From Lojkania enalia (taxonomy: Eukaryota > Ascomycota > Dothideomycetes > Pleosporales), in the NCBI GenBank assembly GCA_010094045.1, contig ML986613.1:248001-312000 (forward strand): a stretch of DNA of 64,000 nucleotides, written 5' to 3'. A program made the position numbers and the translations under genes. The notes under the pieces were generated by a model that was given only the letters and a program-made list of their open reading frames with translations, was not told where the DNA came from and did no database searches. Of the stretch, positions 24,518-35,995 are shown in pieces (within the stretch, counting starts at the first letter, position 1; each line of letters starts with the position of its first letter).

Positions 24518-26640
24518 TTTTAAGTGTTCCTCTTGCTCCTCCATAATATCTGCTGATCTCGGAATGTTCAAGAGAGATAAGGTGAATCGGCCAGGTTAAG
24601 AGAAGGAACGTCTGGCTTTCTCAAAATGAAGTAGGTTTAGATCTGTAAGCCTATAAGTGACATTATGGACTGGATCAAAATGTTAGCCTTTTGCTCCACC
24701 TTACAATTATGGGCCGTGGGAGATGCCAGAATATGTGTAATACCAAGGCTCGTTTAGGTCACCTACGATCAAGCACGTGATGCGGCATGAAGATCAAGGA
24801 TCGAAGTTTGAATTCATTCTTTACTCACCGCATACCTTGGCGAGCCACCATATAAGTGCTAAAGAAGTGAAAGGGGGATATCTGGCTTGAACGATTCAAG
24901 TCTATACTTAGGTTATCCATAACATTAATAGCGCTCCTTGTCTCTATCTTCACCGCCCTACGCTCTGCGGACGTTTCCGAAGTAGCTAGTATCCATGAGA
25001 ATGAGGCGTGCGAATTTCATCTGATGATCCGCCGAGAGCGCGTCTATGGTCGCAACTATAGCAATGTCGTAGCCATAAACACAAGAAACCTTGTCTACAC
25101 ACCCCACTAAATAACTTCACTATGGATAGTGATAAGAGTGGTACATAGCCCAGCCATTTGCTCAATTGCGCAAATGCACCGACATAGCCTCGTTCACGTA
25201 AGGTGGCTGCTCATGGGATGAGTTCAGCCCAAAGACTAATTGGGGACACTGTACAAGGGAGGATGGATGCCTAGAGGTTGGAAGTGTGCTGAACTGGATC
25301 TCTCTAGGGATACGAGGATATGTCATTTCAATAATTGGTTTGATTATTTCACGAAGCTAATTGCGTGGTAGACAATGGAAATGGACTTCCGCTTCCTTTG
25401 CTGAGGGGGTATGCCGGAAGACCTTCGTTCAGTATCGTACCCAGCAGACAGGCCATTATCAACGATCCTTGCTGATCCTCGGGAACTATTTGAACTCTTC
25501 TTTGGCTACCATGGGGCAAGCTCAAGCAGACTTCATTTGTTGGGGAGTTGTGTATAGCAATCAAAACGAAAGTCCAAATTAGCATTATGTATCCGAGACA
25601 GTTTCCAAGATGCGCAGCCTTTCAACGTATTTACCTTAGGCAATTCCTTAAAAGATTTAATTAAACCACAAGGACTTTATCGTCCTAGTGATTACTACTT
25701 TTAACTGTCAATTAATATTATCAAGTTCATGAATGTTTTATTTTCTGCCTTCTCGCTGGTCTTACGCTAACTGACGATGCCGCTGCTCCTGACTGTGCCC
25801 AGGTTTTGCTCTTCACGGTCCAAAGGCCTAATGTTGCACTAAAAACAAAAATTATTATGCTTTATTAGGCACGACTAAAAAGCTGACCAGTAACCAAACC
25901 TTCATAGGGAATTGTTCTAATGAAGAATGGAACAGAATTGTTGATCTTGTAGGGCCCGCTCTTTAAATCGAAGAATCCAAGGACTTCCTTTCCCCAAAAA
26001 TGGGCGATCTCGATTGGGTTGTCCATGAACTGCTAGCTTCGGACAAGTGGCTTCTTGAAGACCTTGAAAGTGAAAAGGGAGCGCGGTTATGGCAAGAAAT
26101 GTTGCCTGTCATTCGTTTGGTAACGATTTTCTTGATCGAGCGGAGGGTGATGGGCTTCTGGCGTCATCTTGTGCTCAGAACGGTTGTATAGGAACGCAGA
26201 ACCGGCCGACGATACGTAGTTAGAATAAACGAAGAGCATGATAGTCCAACAGCTGACGGAATTGTGGAATCTGATTCCCTAAGACGTTGCCTAAGTTGGC
26301 TTTTACTTTCATAGCATTGAGGCCAAAGAAGATGAAGCCGAAATGGGGCAGTTTCATGCTAAGGATTGTGCCTCTCAATCAGGATCAGCACGGAAATTTT
26401 TCTTGGGGAAAAGTAGAACGGTTGCCTAAAAGGACTGATTCCCACTATATCGTTGTCGACAAAGTATATAGGAGATACCTTGTACAACTACTGAGTCAGC
26501 GTAGCCCTTGCCAAGAACTCATGACTGTCTTTGCCTGCGCTCTTGCCTTGCAGCTCTTGCATAACAATTTCTAGCACTAACAAGCGGACCGCTTACCCAT
26601 AACGCCCAGTCTTATCTTAAATGGACCGCCGCTCGTAGAT
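24518..26640 (+). other. Gene-remnant region, unrecognised
   Basis: Several plus-strand segments read as protein but are cut by stops: near 24990-25110 (ENEACEFHLMIRRERVYG), near 25270-25570 (WMPRGWKCAELDLSRDT; later STILADPRELFELFFGYHG), and near 25910-26190 (GDLDWVVHELLASDKWL). No complete gene or known domain. They may belong to one eroded gene or several. Confidence 0.3.
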
Positions 26641-27370
26641 GAGCCTCAAACTCATTCAACTCACGCACTGCACCTCAAACACTCCGTACTTGAAAACCCA
26701 CAAAAAAAATCAAACAACGATACGATCAGATAATTTCTAGATAGCTAAATATAGCTGCGCAACACAAATTAAAGCTTGTACAATACCTTATATATGTGGA
26801 ATATTTCTTATCTATAATGTTCTATACCAATTACACCTTCCTATCACTTTCACTAGAGGAAGTTACGCTATCGCATCTATATATAACCTTAACCTGCCCA
26901 TCTAACTTTTAGTACTCTAACCAAGATTATTGTAAGCTGATCGCGATCAAATAAGACCGCCCAGAGCACTACTATCAACATCACCAACCAACAACCTATT
27001 CAGACAGGTATTCAGTATTCGTGACATTACTCTATTCATATCACATATCATAGACAGGTCATCACAATGCCTATCGTATACACTCCCGTATATCTCATCA
27101 ACCCAGCTCAGAGTAGAGAGATCCTCTACCCATTCCCCGTGCCAAAACCTCCAATAAAGTCTGCTCATGAACCAGCCCCCTTATAAACCGCCCTCTCCCC
27201 CTAACCAACAAGCCAAACACCAAAAAAAGCACACCAGTGCCAAATTGAGAACCAAGGTCCAGGGTATCTTCCAAACTCATCCCCTTAAAACTAAAAAATC
27301 TGTAGAAAATTGCCAGCACTACGCCCGTGACCTAGAACATAATACACAGCCCTCGGACCACGAGACCTGC
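26641..27370. other. Intergenic, AT-rich edge of the island
   Basis: 3' side of the Zn2Cys6 gene. No gene recognised. Confidence 0.45.
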
Positions 27371-30300
27371 TTACGCACTCCCAGGCGGCCCACCCATATT
27401 GAGCAAAATGTCCAACATATCCATGCCCCCAACATCCGGTCCCATGGCCGTCTGCGTGATATCCGCGCCCCACTGATTTAGCAACGGGTCTAGGGGCAAA
27501 GCTAGCCAATCTTGGTTACTGTCCATCGGCGCCGCCGAATACCCTATTCCCGCATTCGGAATGTTGAAGTGAGAATAGTCGATGTTGTAGCCGTTGGGTC
27601 CGTACCCGGGGGGTGGCATGATGGAAATACTGTTGGAGTTCGGATCGTAGGCTTCCGATGAGATGCCCCAGAGGGAGGGATTTGGGGTTGCGCGGCCGCT
27701 GGCGCTGACGCCGAGGGGAGGGCTCCCGGGGGTGGGCGTGCCCTGGTAGTTTGCTATGTGCCCATTGAAAGGAGCAGCAAGATGACCTTGCTGGGTTAGA
27801 GGGTGTGGTGGTGGCATCATTGGGGTTTGAGCACCGGTTCGCGTCGGAGAGTGACTTCCAGCTCGAGAGATGCCCGTTGATCCATTGGCAGCGAGACGGA
27901 CAAATCTTGAACGGATCCGGTGGGTGAGGGTTTCGACAAGATCGGCGAAACGGTTGCCGACGTGGACATCGTCGACAATCGATGTTCGTAGGGCTGCAAC
28001 AGCACGGTCCAAGAGGTCGAGAGAGTAGGCTACGTCGTTCTCAGTTGCACCTAAAGCGAACGTCTTCAGGAGAATTATAGCGACGGATACAATGCGGAAG
28101 AAGGTGCGGACTGGGGCGTGTCGCAGATAATCTCCTGGGTAAAGGCCGTCGACAACGACTTTCAACACGTTCCTACTAGCATCGATAACTTCCTTAATAT
28201 AATGCCTATCATTACCGTACCACTTCACCAAAGTGCTGAACGGGATCGCGCCGCCATCCCTGGAGGTTGAAGATGACGCGCCATTGGGTTGAGCATGACC
28301 CTGCACAGGCGTATTATGAGTGCATCGCTCCACGACCGCTTGAAGCGCTAGCGAATTTAGATATACACGAGTGTACTCGTACTCGATAGTGAGGACATGT
28401 CGGAGTTGCGTGGGGACTAACGATGTTAGACTTCACATAAACATTTAGGTTTTAGCATCCTACCTTGGATAGCTTGGTCAAAGTTCCTCCTCCAGTCCAT
28501 CAATGGGGTCTGGAAGTGTCTGAGCAGGTTCTCATAGTCTCCAGATTTCAACAGTTCTCGTGTCTGCCGGCGATTCGGGAATAATTTGAGGTTACCAGAT
28601 TCCATAATCTTCGCGATCCGAGTCCAGAAATCGAGCACCAAATCTTGGACAGCGTGCCTATTTTGAGTAGCGACCGACTCATACGGGAGTCGTTGACCGT
28701 CTGGCCGCATACCAGTTTGTGGTGGTGGAGGTTGTATTCGAGCGATGCGCTCTTGGTACAACTGTAGAGGAGATTTATGGTCAAAATATTCAGAGCGCTC
28801 AACTTTTGGCAACATCGAGCTTAGTCCTAGTCTCCCACTTGTCTGAGTGACGTAGATGATCAACAAGTCTTTGAGATGGTTTTTCCTGCGGAAGTAGGCT
28901 TTGACGGTTGCATGGGACAGATGCTGATTAGCCTCTTCGAACTCAACTTCGCTGGTATCATCGAATACTCCAATTTCGAACGCGAGAGACATGGCATTTC
29001 CCAGTAGCATCCAGCACATGCGGTCACTCCGCCAACATGGCTCTAGCCAGCTATCAATGCGTTGGCCGCCCTCTTTCATCATAGCGGAAAACTCGCCCTT
29101 GTCATTTATGCCATTGTCAATCGAAATGGAGTCATCTGGAAGGGCGAGGTCATCATCATTATCGCCTGGGGGGAAGTGTAGAGCTCGCGGATGCCACTCA
29201 GTAAGGAGCATGAGACTCTCAACGGTACCTAGAGTCCGCAATCCCTTGCGAGAGAGCGGATTGACATCAGACCCGGGCTGCTGGCCGGCTCCGCAGAAAC
29301 CTCCACCAAATTGCTCTTGACCATATATCATCCGGTCGATCATTTTCTGGAGATGCTTCCAGAACATCTCGTGTATGAGGTAATATCGGGAGGTTGCTCC
29401 AATGCTCTGCTGAGGTCGTGCAAAGCGAGAGGCAATAGTCAGCAGGGTAACCACAAGCAGTGGTTCCTCCTTGATAAGCCTGCCATGCAATGCATGATCT
29501 TTGTAGTCTGGAACGACGATTGGCGTCAACGGAGACAGGTGGTTATAGAAGTAGTCAATGTACGCAATTGCTTCCTTTGCGGTAAGCCATCCTGCGCGCA
29601 CGAAGCGGCACCGCGACCAAGCCTTGATGGCATCAGCAAACGCTGCTTCGTTGGGAGGGTTCGGCAAGCTGGCGTAATTCTGCGAGATGGCCGGGTCAAC
29701 CGACGGTTCTGTAGCGGGCCGTGGCTGATTTCGCCTATCGGCGGGACCATGTATCGCGTTCGCCCGCGGGCTTGCGAAGGTTGTTTGTGAGCCTGGTGTA
29801 CTACCAGGGTCACCCAACGCAGGGCGAAGAGACGATGCGCTATTAGTCCTATGGTGTTCGCTGACAATGTCACCATTGCGCCCGGCGGCTTCGAAGAGCA
29901 GATTGAGCGCGTCATGTCCGCTGAAGACCTCCTTTGTCTGCAGTATTGCCGCGGTCTGATTGTTAGCCTTCTGGTCTTCCTCCTCGAAGCGAGGATTCAG
30001 ATTCTGAGTCGGTCGGCGAAGCGGTTGATATCGTCCAATAGAGCCGCCGGGGGTAAGAGGTTGGGAGGAATATGCGGATCCGTTGATTTCGAGAGGCTCG
30101 GGGCGGCCTGGAGTTGAATCTTCGTCGGGCTCTGCTCGAAGTCGTTTCCTGCCATTTCGAATCTCGTAGTCGTCGGGACCGTCATCGATCTCATCCCCGC
30201 CGTCCTGCTTCCTCTTCCTGCGAGTGGCGGAGAAGAAACACTCTTTGCTCTCGCGGCGACATCGAACGCAAGGAGGGTCGTGCGGGCTATCTACGGGTCC

Positions 30301-30423
30301 GAGATCGCAGCGCACCTTGCGCCGCCGGCACGGAATGCATGCCTGATAGGTGCGTGTGTGCTGCTGGTTTGGTCGTGGGGCGGGCGGAGAGGCATTCGAA
30401 GCACTCCCCGAAACGGTTGACAT
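27371..30423 (-). CDS. Zn2Cys6 transcription factor, Aro80-like (tentative)
   Basis: Exons 30423-28464 and 28416-27371 with a 47-nt intron give 1,001 residues. The start is the first in-frame ATG (MSTVSGSAS), 24 codons before the zinc cluster C-x2-C-x6-C-x12-C-x2-C-x6-C (CIPCRRRKVRC ... CVRCRRESKEC), followed by the basic run ATRRKRK. The middle region (WSRCRFVRAGWLTAKEAI, YFYNHLSPLTPIVVPDY) is the fungal-specific transcription-factor domain, and the splice continues it as LTIEYEYTRVYLNSLALQ. The C-terminus is Pro/Gly-rich with a final LDILLNMGG acidic-hydrophobic patch, perhaps an activation domain. Such nuclear regulators bind CGG-containing sites. Resemblance to Aro80-type regulators of aromatic amino-acid catabolism is from memory and tentative; the class is certain. 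Confidence 0.88.
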
Positions 30424-31232
30424 CGTTTTCTGCGTCGGGGCGGCTTTTCGCGGTCCAAGCAGAGCTGTGGTCGGATCAGTGGACGAAGGTCGGTCAAAAG
30501 AGGTCTCTCGCGGTACAATCGACGCGGCCACACGCTGGCATGGTCTGATATCCGGTACTGCTACAGGGGAGCGCGCGAGGGGGAGAGTCGCCGAGCGGAA
30601 GTGCAGGACTCGACAAGCGTGCGGCGCCTCTTGCTGGCTTCGATCAAAAGTTTTGGGGATGCAGGCCTGGCGAGTCGGCCGCCTATCACGAGAACTGCGG
30701 GGATAATTCAATCGTGCTCAGGTCGCACGCCTCAGCGGCCTGGAGCTCTGCGCATTATCTCACTGCGAACGCCCTTGACGCGCTGCATCCGTCGCCATTC
30801 GCTGGTCTTCTCCAATGCTAGCTGAGAAGACGTACCTTCTGTCTGCCCCTCGTGACCTGCTCGTGCACTCCTTCGTGGCGCAGAACGCGGGCTGGGGCCA
30901 TCTCCGCCAATCAGCGGCGTAGATGCCGCCAAGCGAGTCATCATGTTGAGCTCGTGGACGAACGCTTGTTCGCGGGTACAGTAATACTGGAGGTGGCACA
31001 AGCAGACCTGGAAAAGTTTGCGGATCAGGCGTAGATGCGGCGTTATTGAAGCTGTGGAGGCGTTGAATCAAGCTTAGCTCCGTAGGTACTGCGCGAAAGT
31101 ATATTGGCCTGGATGACAGGGACCATATGATGTCAACCGTCCCCTAAAATAGTAATCTTAATTGAGCATAGTTGTGTAATTTCCAACAGTTTTAAGAGAC
31201 TTCAGGCGCAAGCCAAAGATGTTGATAGCAAA
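30424..31232. other. Promoter and 5' leader of the Zn2Cys6 gene
   Basis: Minus-strand open frame continues about 290 bases upstream of the chosen start but has no ATG (only TTG), so it is taken as leader. No further gene recognised. Confidence 0.45.
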
Positions 31233-32402
31233 TTACGATTCTCTAGTAGTCCTCAAATCGACTAGCATGTCCTCGCTCCTTTGCACATTTGGCCGTTGGG
31301 GGAGCGGAGGCGGAATTTCTTCCTTCTCCTCAAAGTCATCAAGGTACATCTCCCGACCATCATTCCCAAGCAGCCTATCATCCTCGGCCAAACCTCTAGC
31401 GATCCTTTCTCTTCGACCATAGTGCTTCTTGAGTGGCACTGCAACCGCCATCATCGTCAATGCAATGCCCATCAAGATGGCAAAAGAGATGAGCATAGCC
31501 GGTCCTGCAGTCCCCCAAATCTCCTTGAAGACATGCATCTTCCGATACACTCTATGCCTAAGCGAGCTAATTCGTCCATAGCCATCGAAGCGCGAGCGCC
31601 AGATGAAGCGATATGGCGGAGCATTATCCTCGCCGCGATACCATCCACTATCCGGACATTTCCAAGACCAACTCGTGCATTTGGCATGCTCGGGCTCCAT
31701 AGTGGGTGCAGGTGGATAACGGTAACTCTCTTCAACATCCATGAGTTCGATATTCGTAATACCGTATGAGCGGTCTGGAGCATCCGAGGATCCATGTTTC
31801 CTATCGCTAAGCGTAACATGCAATACCTTCTGCTTCTCTACCTCGAGGACGTCGTTCCGGGAATGCGCTCCAATACCCATAACCCTGAAGCGTAGAGTGG
31901 GTTCGTGATTCATGTATGGCCCTGTCCTGGGATCTGACCAGACGAGGCGGTCATAATCTAACGCTAGATATCGCCATGCTAGCGTTAATCCTTCCCAATG
32001 CCGCCTCAACAATCCCATCTCGAGCAACCCTTTGATTTGCGCTTGAGTGATATCGGCAGGAACTTGATAGGCCTCGATCACGGGAGGGGCATTGTAGTCG
32101 GCCAGAGGTAGAATCGGTTGATGGTTTATCAGCAGCGTCTTGCTATCTTCTGACATTGTGAGGTTTAAGAGGATTGCACTTGGCCTGTCTGTTTCCCAGT
32201 AGAATTTCTCGGCTTGTGCATGCATCATCGGCGCATTCGCCTTGTCCATAAGCCAGAAAGGGTATCCGGGAGTGTCGAGCTTGACGACTACGCTGCTCTG
32301 GAACTTGAGCCATGTGATCGAGCCACGGCTGGATGAAGTTGACGCATGTGTACAAATAAGGAGACTGAACGCAAGAAATATTACTTCAAAGGCAGAACGC
32401 AT
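31233..32402 (-). CDS. Conserved fungal single-pass membrane protein (secretory pathway)
   Basis: Intronless, 389 residues. An N-terminal signal peptide (residues 1-20, hydrophobic VIFLAFSLLICTHA) is followed by a luminal region of about 280 residues with paired cysteines (CTSWSWKC near 240), one transmembrane helix at about residues 301-324 (AMLISFAILMGIALTMMAVA), and a charged, Pro-rich cytosolic tail (IPPPLPQRP). This is type I topology. It resembles an uncharacterised ascomycete family (I think a DUF7728-type protein, not verified). Function unknown. Confidence 0.7.
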   Translation of the reverse strand: MRSAFEVIFLAFSLLICTHASTSSSRGSITWLKFQSSVVVKLDTPGYPFWLMDKANAPMMHAQAEKFYWETDRPSAILLNLTMSEDSKTLLINHQPILPLADYNAPPVIEAYQVPADITQAQIKGLLEMGLLRRHWEGLTLAWRYLALDYDRLVWSDPRTGPYMNHEPTLRFRVMGIGAHSRNDVLEVEKQKVLHVTLSDRKHGSSDAPDRSYGITNIELMDVEESYRYPPAPTMEPEHAKCTSWSWKCPDSGWYRGEDNAPPYRFIWRSRFDGYGRISSLRHRVYRKMHVFKEIWGTAGPAMLISFAILMGIALTMMAVAVPLKKHYGRRERIARGLAEDDRLLGNDGREMYLDDFEEKEEIPPPLPQRPNVQRSEDMLVDLRTTRES

Positions 32403-33062
32403 AATGACAGCGAGCGACTAGTGGTAGAACGAATGCAGGTACGGAGAGGACGTGGAGGAATAAGACGATTGATAAGGGGCGGCCCGATAAGCTTGGAGGA
32501 CGCCTCGGGAGGAGGCGAGGATCACCAACCGGGTCCTTGCTGAATGCTATTATTAGGTTAAGTGCGAACTGCTGCTAGCCGTATTGGGTACCTTTTGCCC
32601 GGCTCGCTGTAGTAGAACATTGGAATGGCGATGAGGAATCAAAAAATCATCCTTCGTGTCAAGCTTGCCCGATTCTATCTTGTATAAATCCATGGCGAAA
32701 CATAGCAATAGTACCTAATTAGAGATGTTCGCAGGTGTTCTGAGCTCAAGGACCCACAATAATGAATTTTGGAATTAGGAGATCGCTCGGTGACTCGGAC
32801 ACAGGTCGGCGACGTCGGATGATATGGCCTAGGCAACTACAGTGTTCGTGGAAGAAGCTCGAGATATAGACAAGATAGCTGTCACCGTATATACCGTACC
32901 ACAGCCTCGTCGGAGCTAACCACCGGTCAAATACCTACTAGGTAGCCAGGTGCTGATCTGGACCCTATAACAACCCCGCAATCAATACCCCGCAGCATCA
33001 AAGTTTCAAAAGTTCTACTCAAGCTCGGCTTTCGTCAGAGCTCCTTACATCACAACCTCACA
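32403..33062. promoter_or_regulatory. 660-bp divergent intergenic region
   Basis: Lies between the starts of the membrane-protein gene (minus) and the methyltransferase gene (plus), so it must hold both promoters. No specific binding site can be assigned. Confidence 0.4.
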
Positions 33063-33887
33063 ATGGCTACAATCGCGCCTTCGTCGCTCGAGTTGAATCA
33101 AAAGCGGTTTAATGAGGACGCGGCAACGTGGGATTCGAACAAGAAGCATGTAGAAAGTGTCGAGAAGGCGTTTGAGGCTATCAAGCGCAATATCCCAGCT
33201 TTCGGGGACGGAAGCTCTAAGAGTATGGCATTCGGAGTACGAAATGTATACATAATAGAGATCTAATTTAGCTCAGACCTCGATGTGCTCGAAATAGGTT
33301 GTGGCACTGGACTTCTCTCCTTCCTCCTGGCCCCACATGTGCGGTCTCTTGTCGGTGTCGATACTTCCGATGGCATGCTGGCTGCCTTCAATTCTAAAGT
33401 TGCGGCCCTGCCTGATCCATCAAAGGCCAATCTTGCCGCAGTAAACGTCCTCGTTCAAGAAGCAGACGATGTTCATGTCCAAGGTGCAGCGGCCGCTCTT
33501 GCAAGCCGCCGTGGAGAGACGGGACATGATCAGCCGTATCGATTCGACCTGGTTGTTAGCCATCTCACGCTCCATCATATTCCATCTATGCCGGCAGTAT
33601 TTGCCACGATGTACCAGTGTTTGAGGAGTGGAGGTTGGATAGCATTGACGGATTACGAGGATTTCGGTCCGGACGCTATCGCCTTTCATCCGATGGATAA
33701 GAGAGAGGGTGTAGAGAGGCATGGACTTAAGAAAGAGGAGCTCGAGATGATTATCGATGGTACTGGGTTCAACGAAATTCGGGTGGAGAAGGCATTTGTT
33801 CTGCGAAAGGAGGTTGAGGCTGAGGGAGGGAAACCAGCAGAAGAAAGGGATTTTCCGTTCTTGATAAGTATTGGGCAACGTAGCTGA
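33063..33887 (+). CDS. Class I SAM-dependent methyltransferase
   Basis: Exons 33063-33222 and 33277-33887 give 256 residues. The intron (GTATGG ... GCTCAG, 54 nt) is chosen because it restores motif I without a gap: SSKN-LDVLEIGCGTGLLSF (residues 51-69), where GCGTG binds SAM. The acidic residue of motif II follows in LVGVDTSDGML, and FDLVVSHLTLHHI marks the post-motif region of this superfamily. The substrate (small molecule, lipid or protein) cannot be read from the sequence. No membrane segment or targeting signal is evident. It is convergent with the IRC6/AAGAB gene, with stop codons only 11 bp apart, so their 3' UTRs must overlap. Confidence 0.85.
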
Positions 33888-33898
33888 GGTTTGAATCT

Positions 33899-34844
33899 TC
33901 ATAGGCCTTTCATTAAGTCATTGACAGCTTTGGCAGCAAAGCGCTTCCGCTCTGCTTCGGGCATGCTCTCCCCCATCTCTGTCCATCACGTTAGCCATGT
34001 TCTCGTATGGCAATAGTAAAATGTATACTCACCCTTGATGGCCATCATTCTCCTCATCATACTTTCCAGCTCTTCAACCTGCGCCTCTTCATCTTCATCT
34101 TCTGCTTCATGAAGTGCACCCTTCATGCCAAAAAGTTCCATATTCATCTCCAGCTCCTCCGCATCGAAGCTATCCCCAAATCCCTCTCCATCGCCATCAA
34201 CAAAATCCAACCCTCCATCTCCACCCTGCCAACTATGCGCTTTAAGAGCCTCCTCAATCCTCTGCATGCCTAGCGGTTCCCCAAACTCATTCTTTCCCTT
34301 GGCCTCCGCATCCACAAATTCGAACCCAAACTCCATACACAGCTCCTCCCACTCATCATCACTCTTATCCAAATACGGTGTCATGCTCTGCGGCATCGCA
34401 ACAGCTAGACAGACCACATCGGCGCCATATCCACACACTTTCTCAATAACGTCCGCAATCGCCTGCAAAGCTTCTTTAATTACGCTGAAATCTTCCTCCT
34501 TGACCGGTTTGCGGAAGCAGAATATCCACGCGCCTAGCACACTAACGACTTCTTTAGCTTCAGGCTTGACGAACTCGGAGCGCCACTCAGAGACGGAGGG
34601 GATTTCGTCAATCCAGATTGGAAGATTCGCGGTGTAATAGCGGGTGGAGAGGCTCCACGTATGCGAGAGACCGGCTGTGGAATCTGAGATGAGTTCCGGT
34701 GCTGAGCCTGTGAGATCTGTGCGGAGGCACCGGTCAGTCGCAAGTTTAGAGGAAGCAACTGTAGCAGCTACCTTTAAGGAGACTAAGAACTCCGGAATCT
34801 GGTGCGCCTAGTGCTAGAATACGGCGTGGGTGTTGTATCTCCAT
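33899..34844 (-). CDS. IRC6: Irc6 / AAGAB (p34) clathrin-adaptor chaperone homologue
   Basis: Exons 34844-34772, 34716-34033 and 33978-33899 (introns 55 and 54 nt) give 278 residues. The N-terminus (MEIQHPRRILALGAPDSG) has the degenerate P-loop-like Rab fold of p34. The middle has ADVVCLAVAMPQSMTPYLD, and WEELCMEFGFEFVD is the typical C-terminal block. After an acidic linker the protein ends MPEAERKRFAAKAVNDLM, the conserved dimer/tail motif. AAGAB assists assembly of AP-1 and AP-2 adaptor complexes in the cytosol; yeast Irc6 is its relative. Both introns were placed by continuity of conserved protein and the exon sum is in frame. Confidence 0.85.
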
Positions 34845-35043
34845 GGTATTGGAGTGAGAGGGAGAAAGGTTGGAGTTGCGGAGTTTCGGAGGTCTTTCCG
34901 CCCCTCCAACCGTGGGGTATGACTCTACAAGCAAAGCAACCGCTTGCTCGGAAACTATAGGCTAAGCACTGTAGCAAAAGTCACGATAGATTCACAGGTT
35001 TTCAGAGTATTTGGAGGGCACATTTGATTCAAGTAGTGCTTTA

Positions 35044-35060
35044 ATATATATATATATATT
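35044..35060. repeat. (TA)n tract
   Basis: Short alternating TA run in the 3' region downstream of SMD3. Simple sequence only. Confidence 0.7.
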
Positions 35061-35242
35061 TTAGGCCTCTATCCCTACATGCGAAGCACCTTCCCATATC
35101 TTTGACCTCGCAATTCCAACATGCTATCTCTGCCTCTTCCTGAAAGTCTAGAAACGGAAGTAGGTCGTTCTTAGTATAAGGCGTACGGGCCGAATATATC
35201 AATTTCTCCACGGCATTCTCTGCCGTTAATCCCCATCAGCTT

Positions 35243-35756
35243 TCAGCGTCCACCCCTAACGCCTCTGGCCCTATTGACCGTAGCCCTTCCACGTGCCAAA
35301 CCAACACCACGACCCCTCGTACCGCGCGATCGAAACATGGGGGCATTCCTGTCGAAAAAGTCAGTGCATAATGTTCCCACTATTGACTCTAAGCCATACC
35401 TCAACATGTCTGGTACGATGAAGTATCGTACATGTGACCCTCGGATATACACTTGCTCTAGATGCGAGACCCGCCCATCGCGGGCGGTGACCGTGATATC
35501 TTTGAGCTGGACGTTCATGTTGTCTTCGGCTGTTGGGTGTTGGCCTCAATTCTCCATTTCTTTCATTTAGGGATGGGCTGTGGGTTCTAACCTTCTAGCA
35601 GTTTGCCGCGGTATACTTCGCCGGATGTTATTTCAAGCGTGACGATGTGTCCCTAGAGCGCATGGTTATCTACAAAAATCGAAATTATAGAGCGGTGGGG
35701 AAAGTTACGGTTGCCTCATTCAGCAGCTTGATGGGTATGCCGATTGTGCTTGTCAT
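35243..35756 (-). CDS. SMD3: Sm D3 core spliceosomal protein
   Basis: Four exons, 35756-35709, 35652-35592, 35529-35400 and 35348-35243 (introns 56, 62 and 51 nt), give 114 residues, the normal size. Sm motif 1 is [18 protein letters not shown], followed by EDNMNVQL; Sm motif 2 is [15 protein letters not shown] with YIRGSHVR. The tail is RG-rich ([19 protein letters not shown]), typical of SmD1/SmD3 and a target of arginine methylation. It is part of the heptameric Sm ring on U1, U2, U4 and U5 snRNAs in the nucleus. Intron 3 (51 nt) has no stop and a length divisible by three, so its retention would insert 17 residues. SMD3 and GEP4 start 239 bp apart, divergently. Confidence 0.93.
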
Positions 35757-35995
35757 GTTGGATGATAGTCGGTCGCGCAGTAATAACGAATGAGATCTGT
35801 AGAATTAGGAGGTGAATATGCTGACGCCGTCGAGGGGGGTAGAAAGTCGTAATTGTGCGCCGTTCACACCGTCGTAACTCCAATATCCCAAAGTTTGGAG
35901 CTTGGACCATATGCCAAGAATAATGACAGCCATAGTTGTCACCACTCCGTTCGCCTTTTCGCCTTCACCCATTATCCTAATTTCTCAATTCTGCT
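35757..35995. promoter_or_regulatory. Divergent promoter SMD3/GEP4
   Basis: 239 bp separates the two start codons, so both promoters must fit here. No motif assigned. Confidence 0.5.

Noticed and set aside
26287..26574. 95-codon plus-strand frame
   Set aside because: No similarity, no context and the region is full of stops; kept only as part of the remnant region.
30424..30711. N-terminal extension of the Zn2Cys6 protein up to 30711
   Set aside because: The extension is open but contains no ATG, only TTG at its end.
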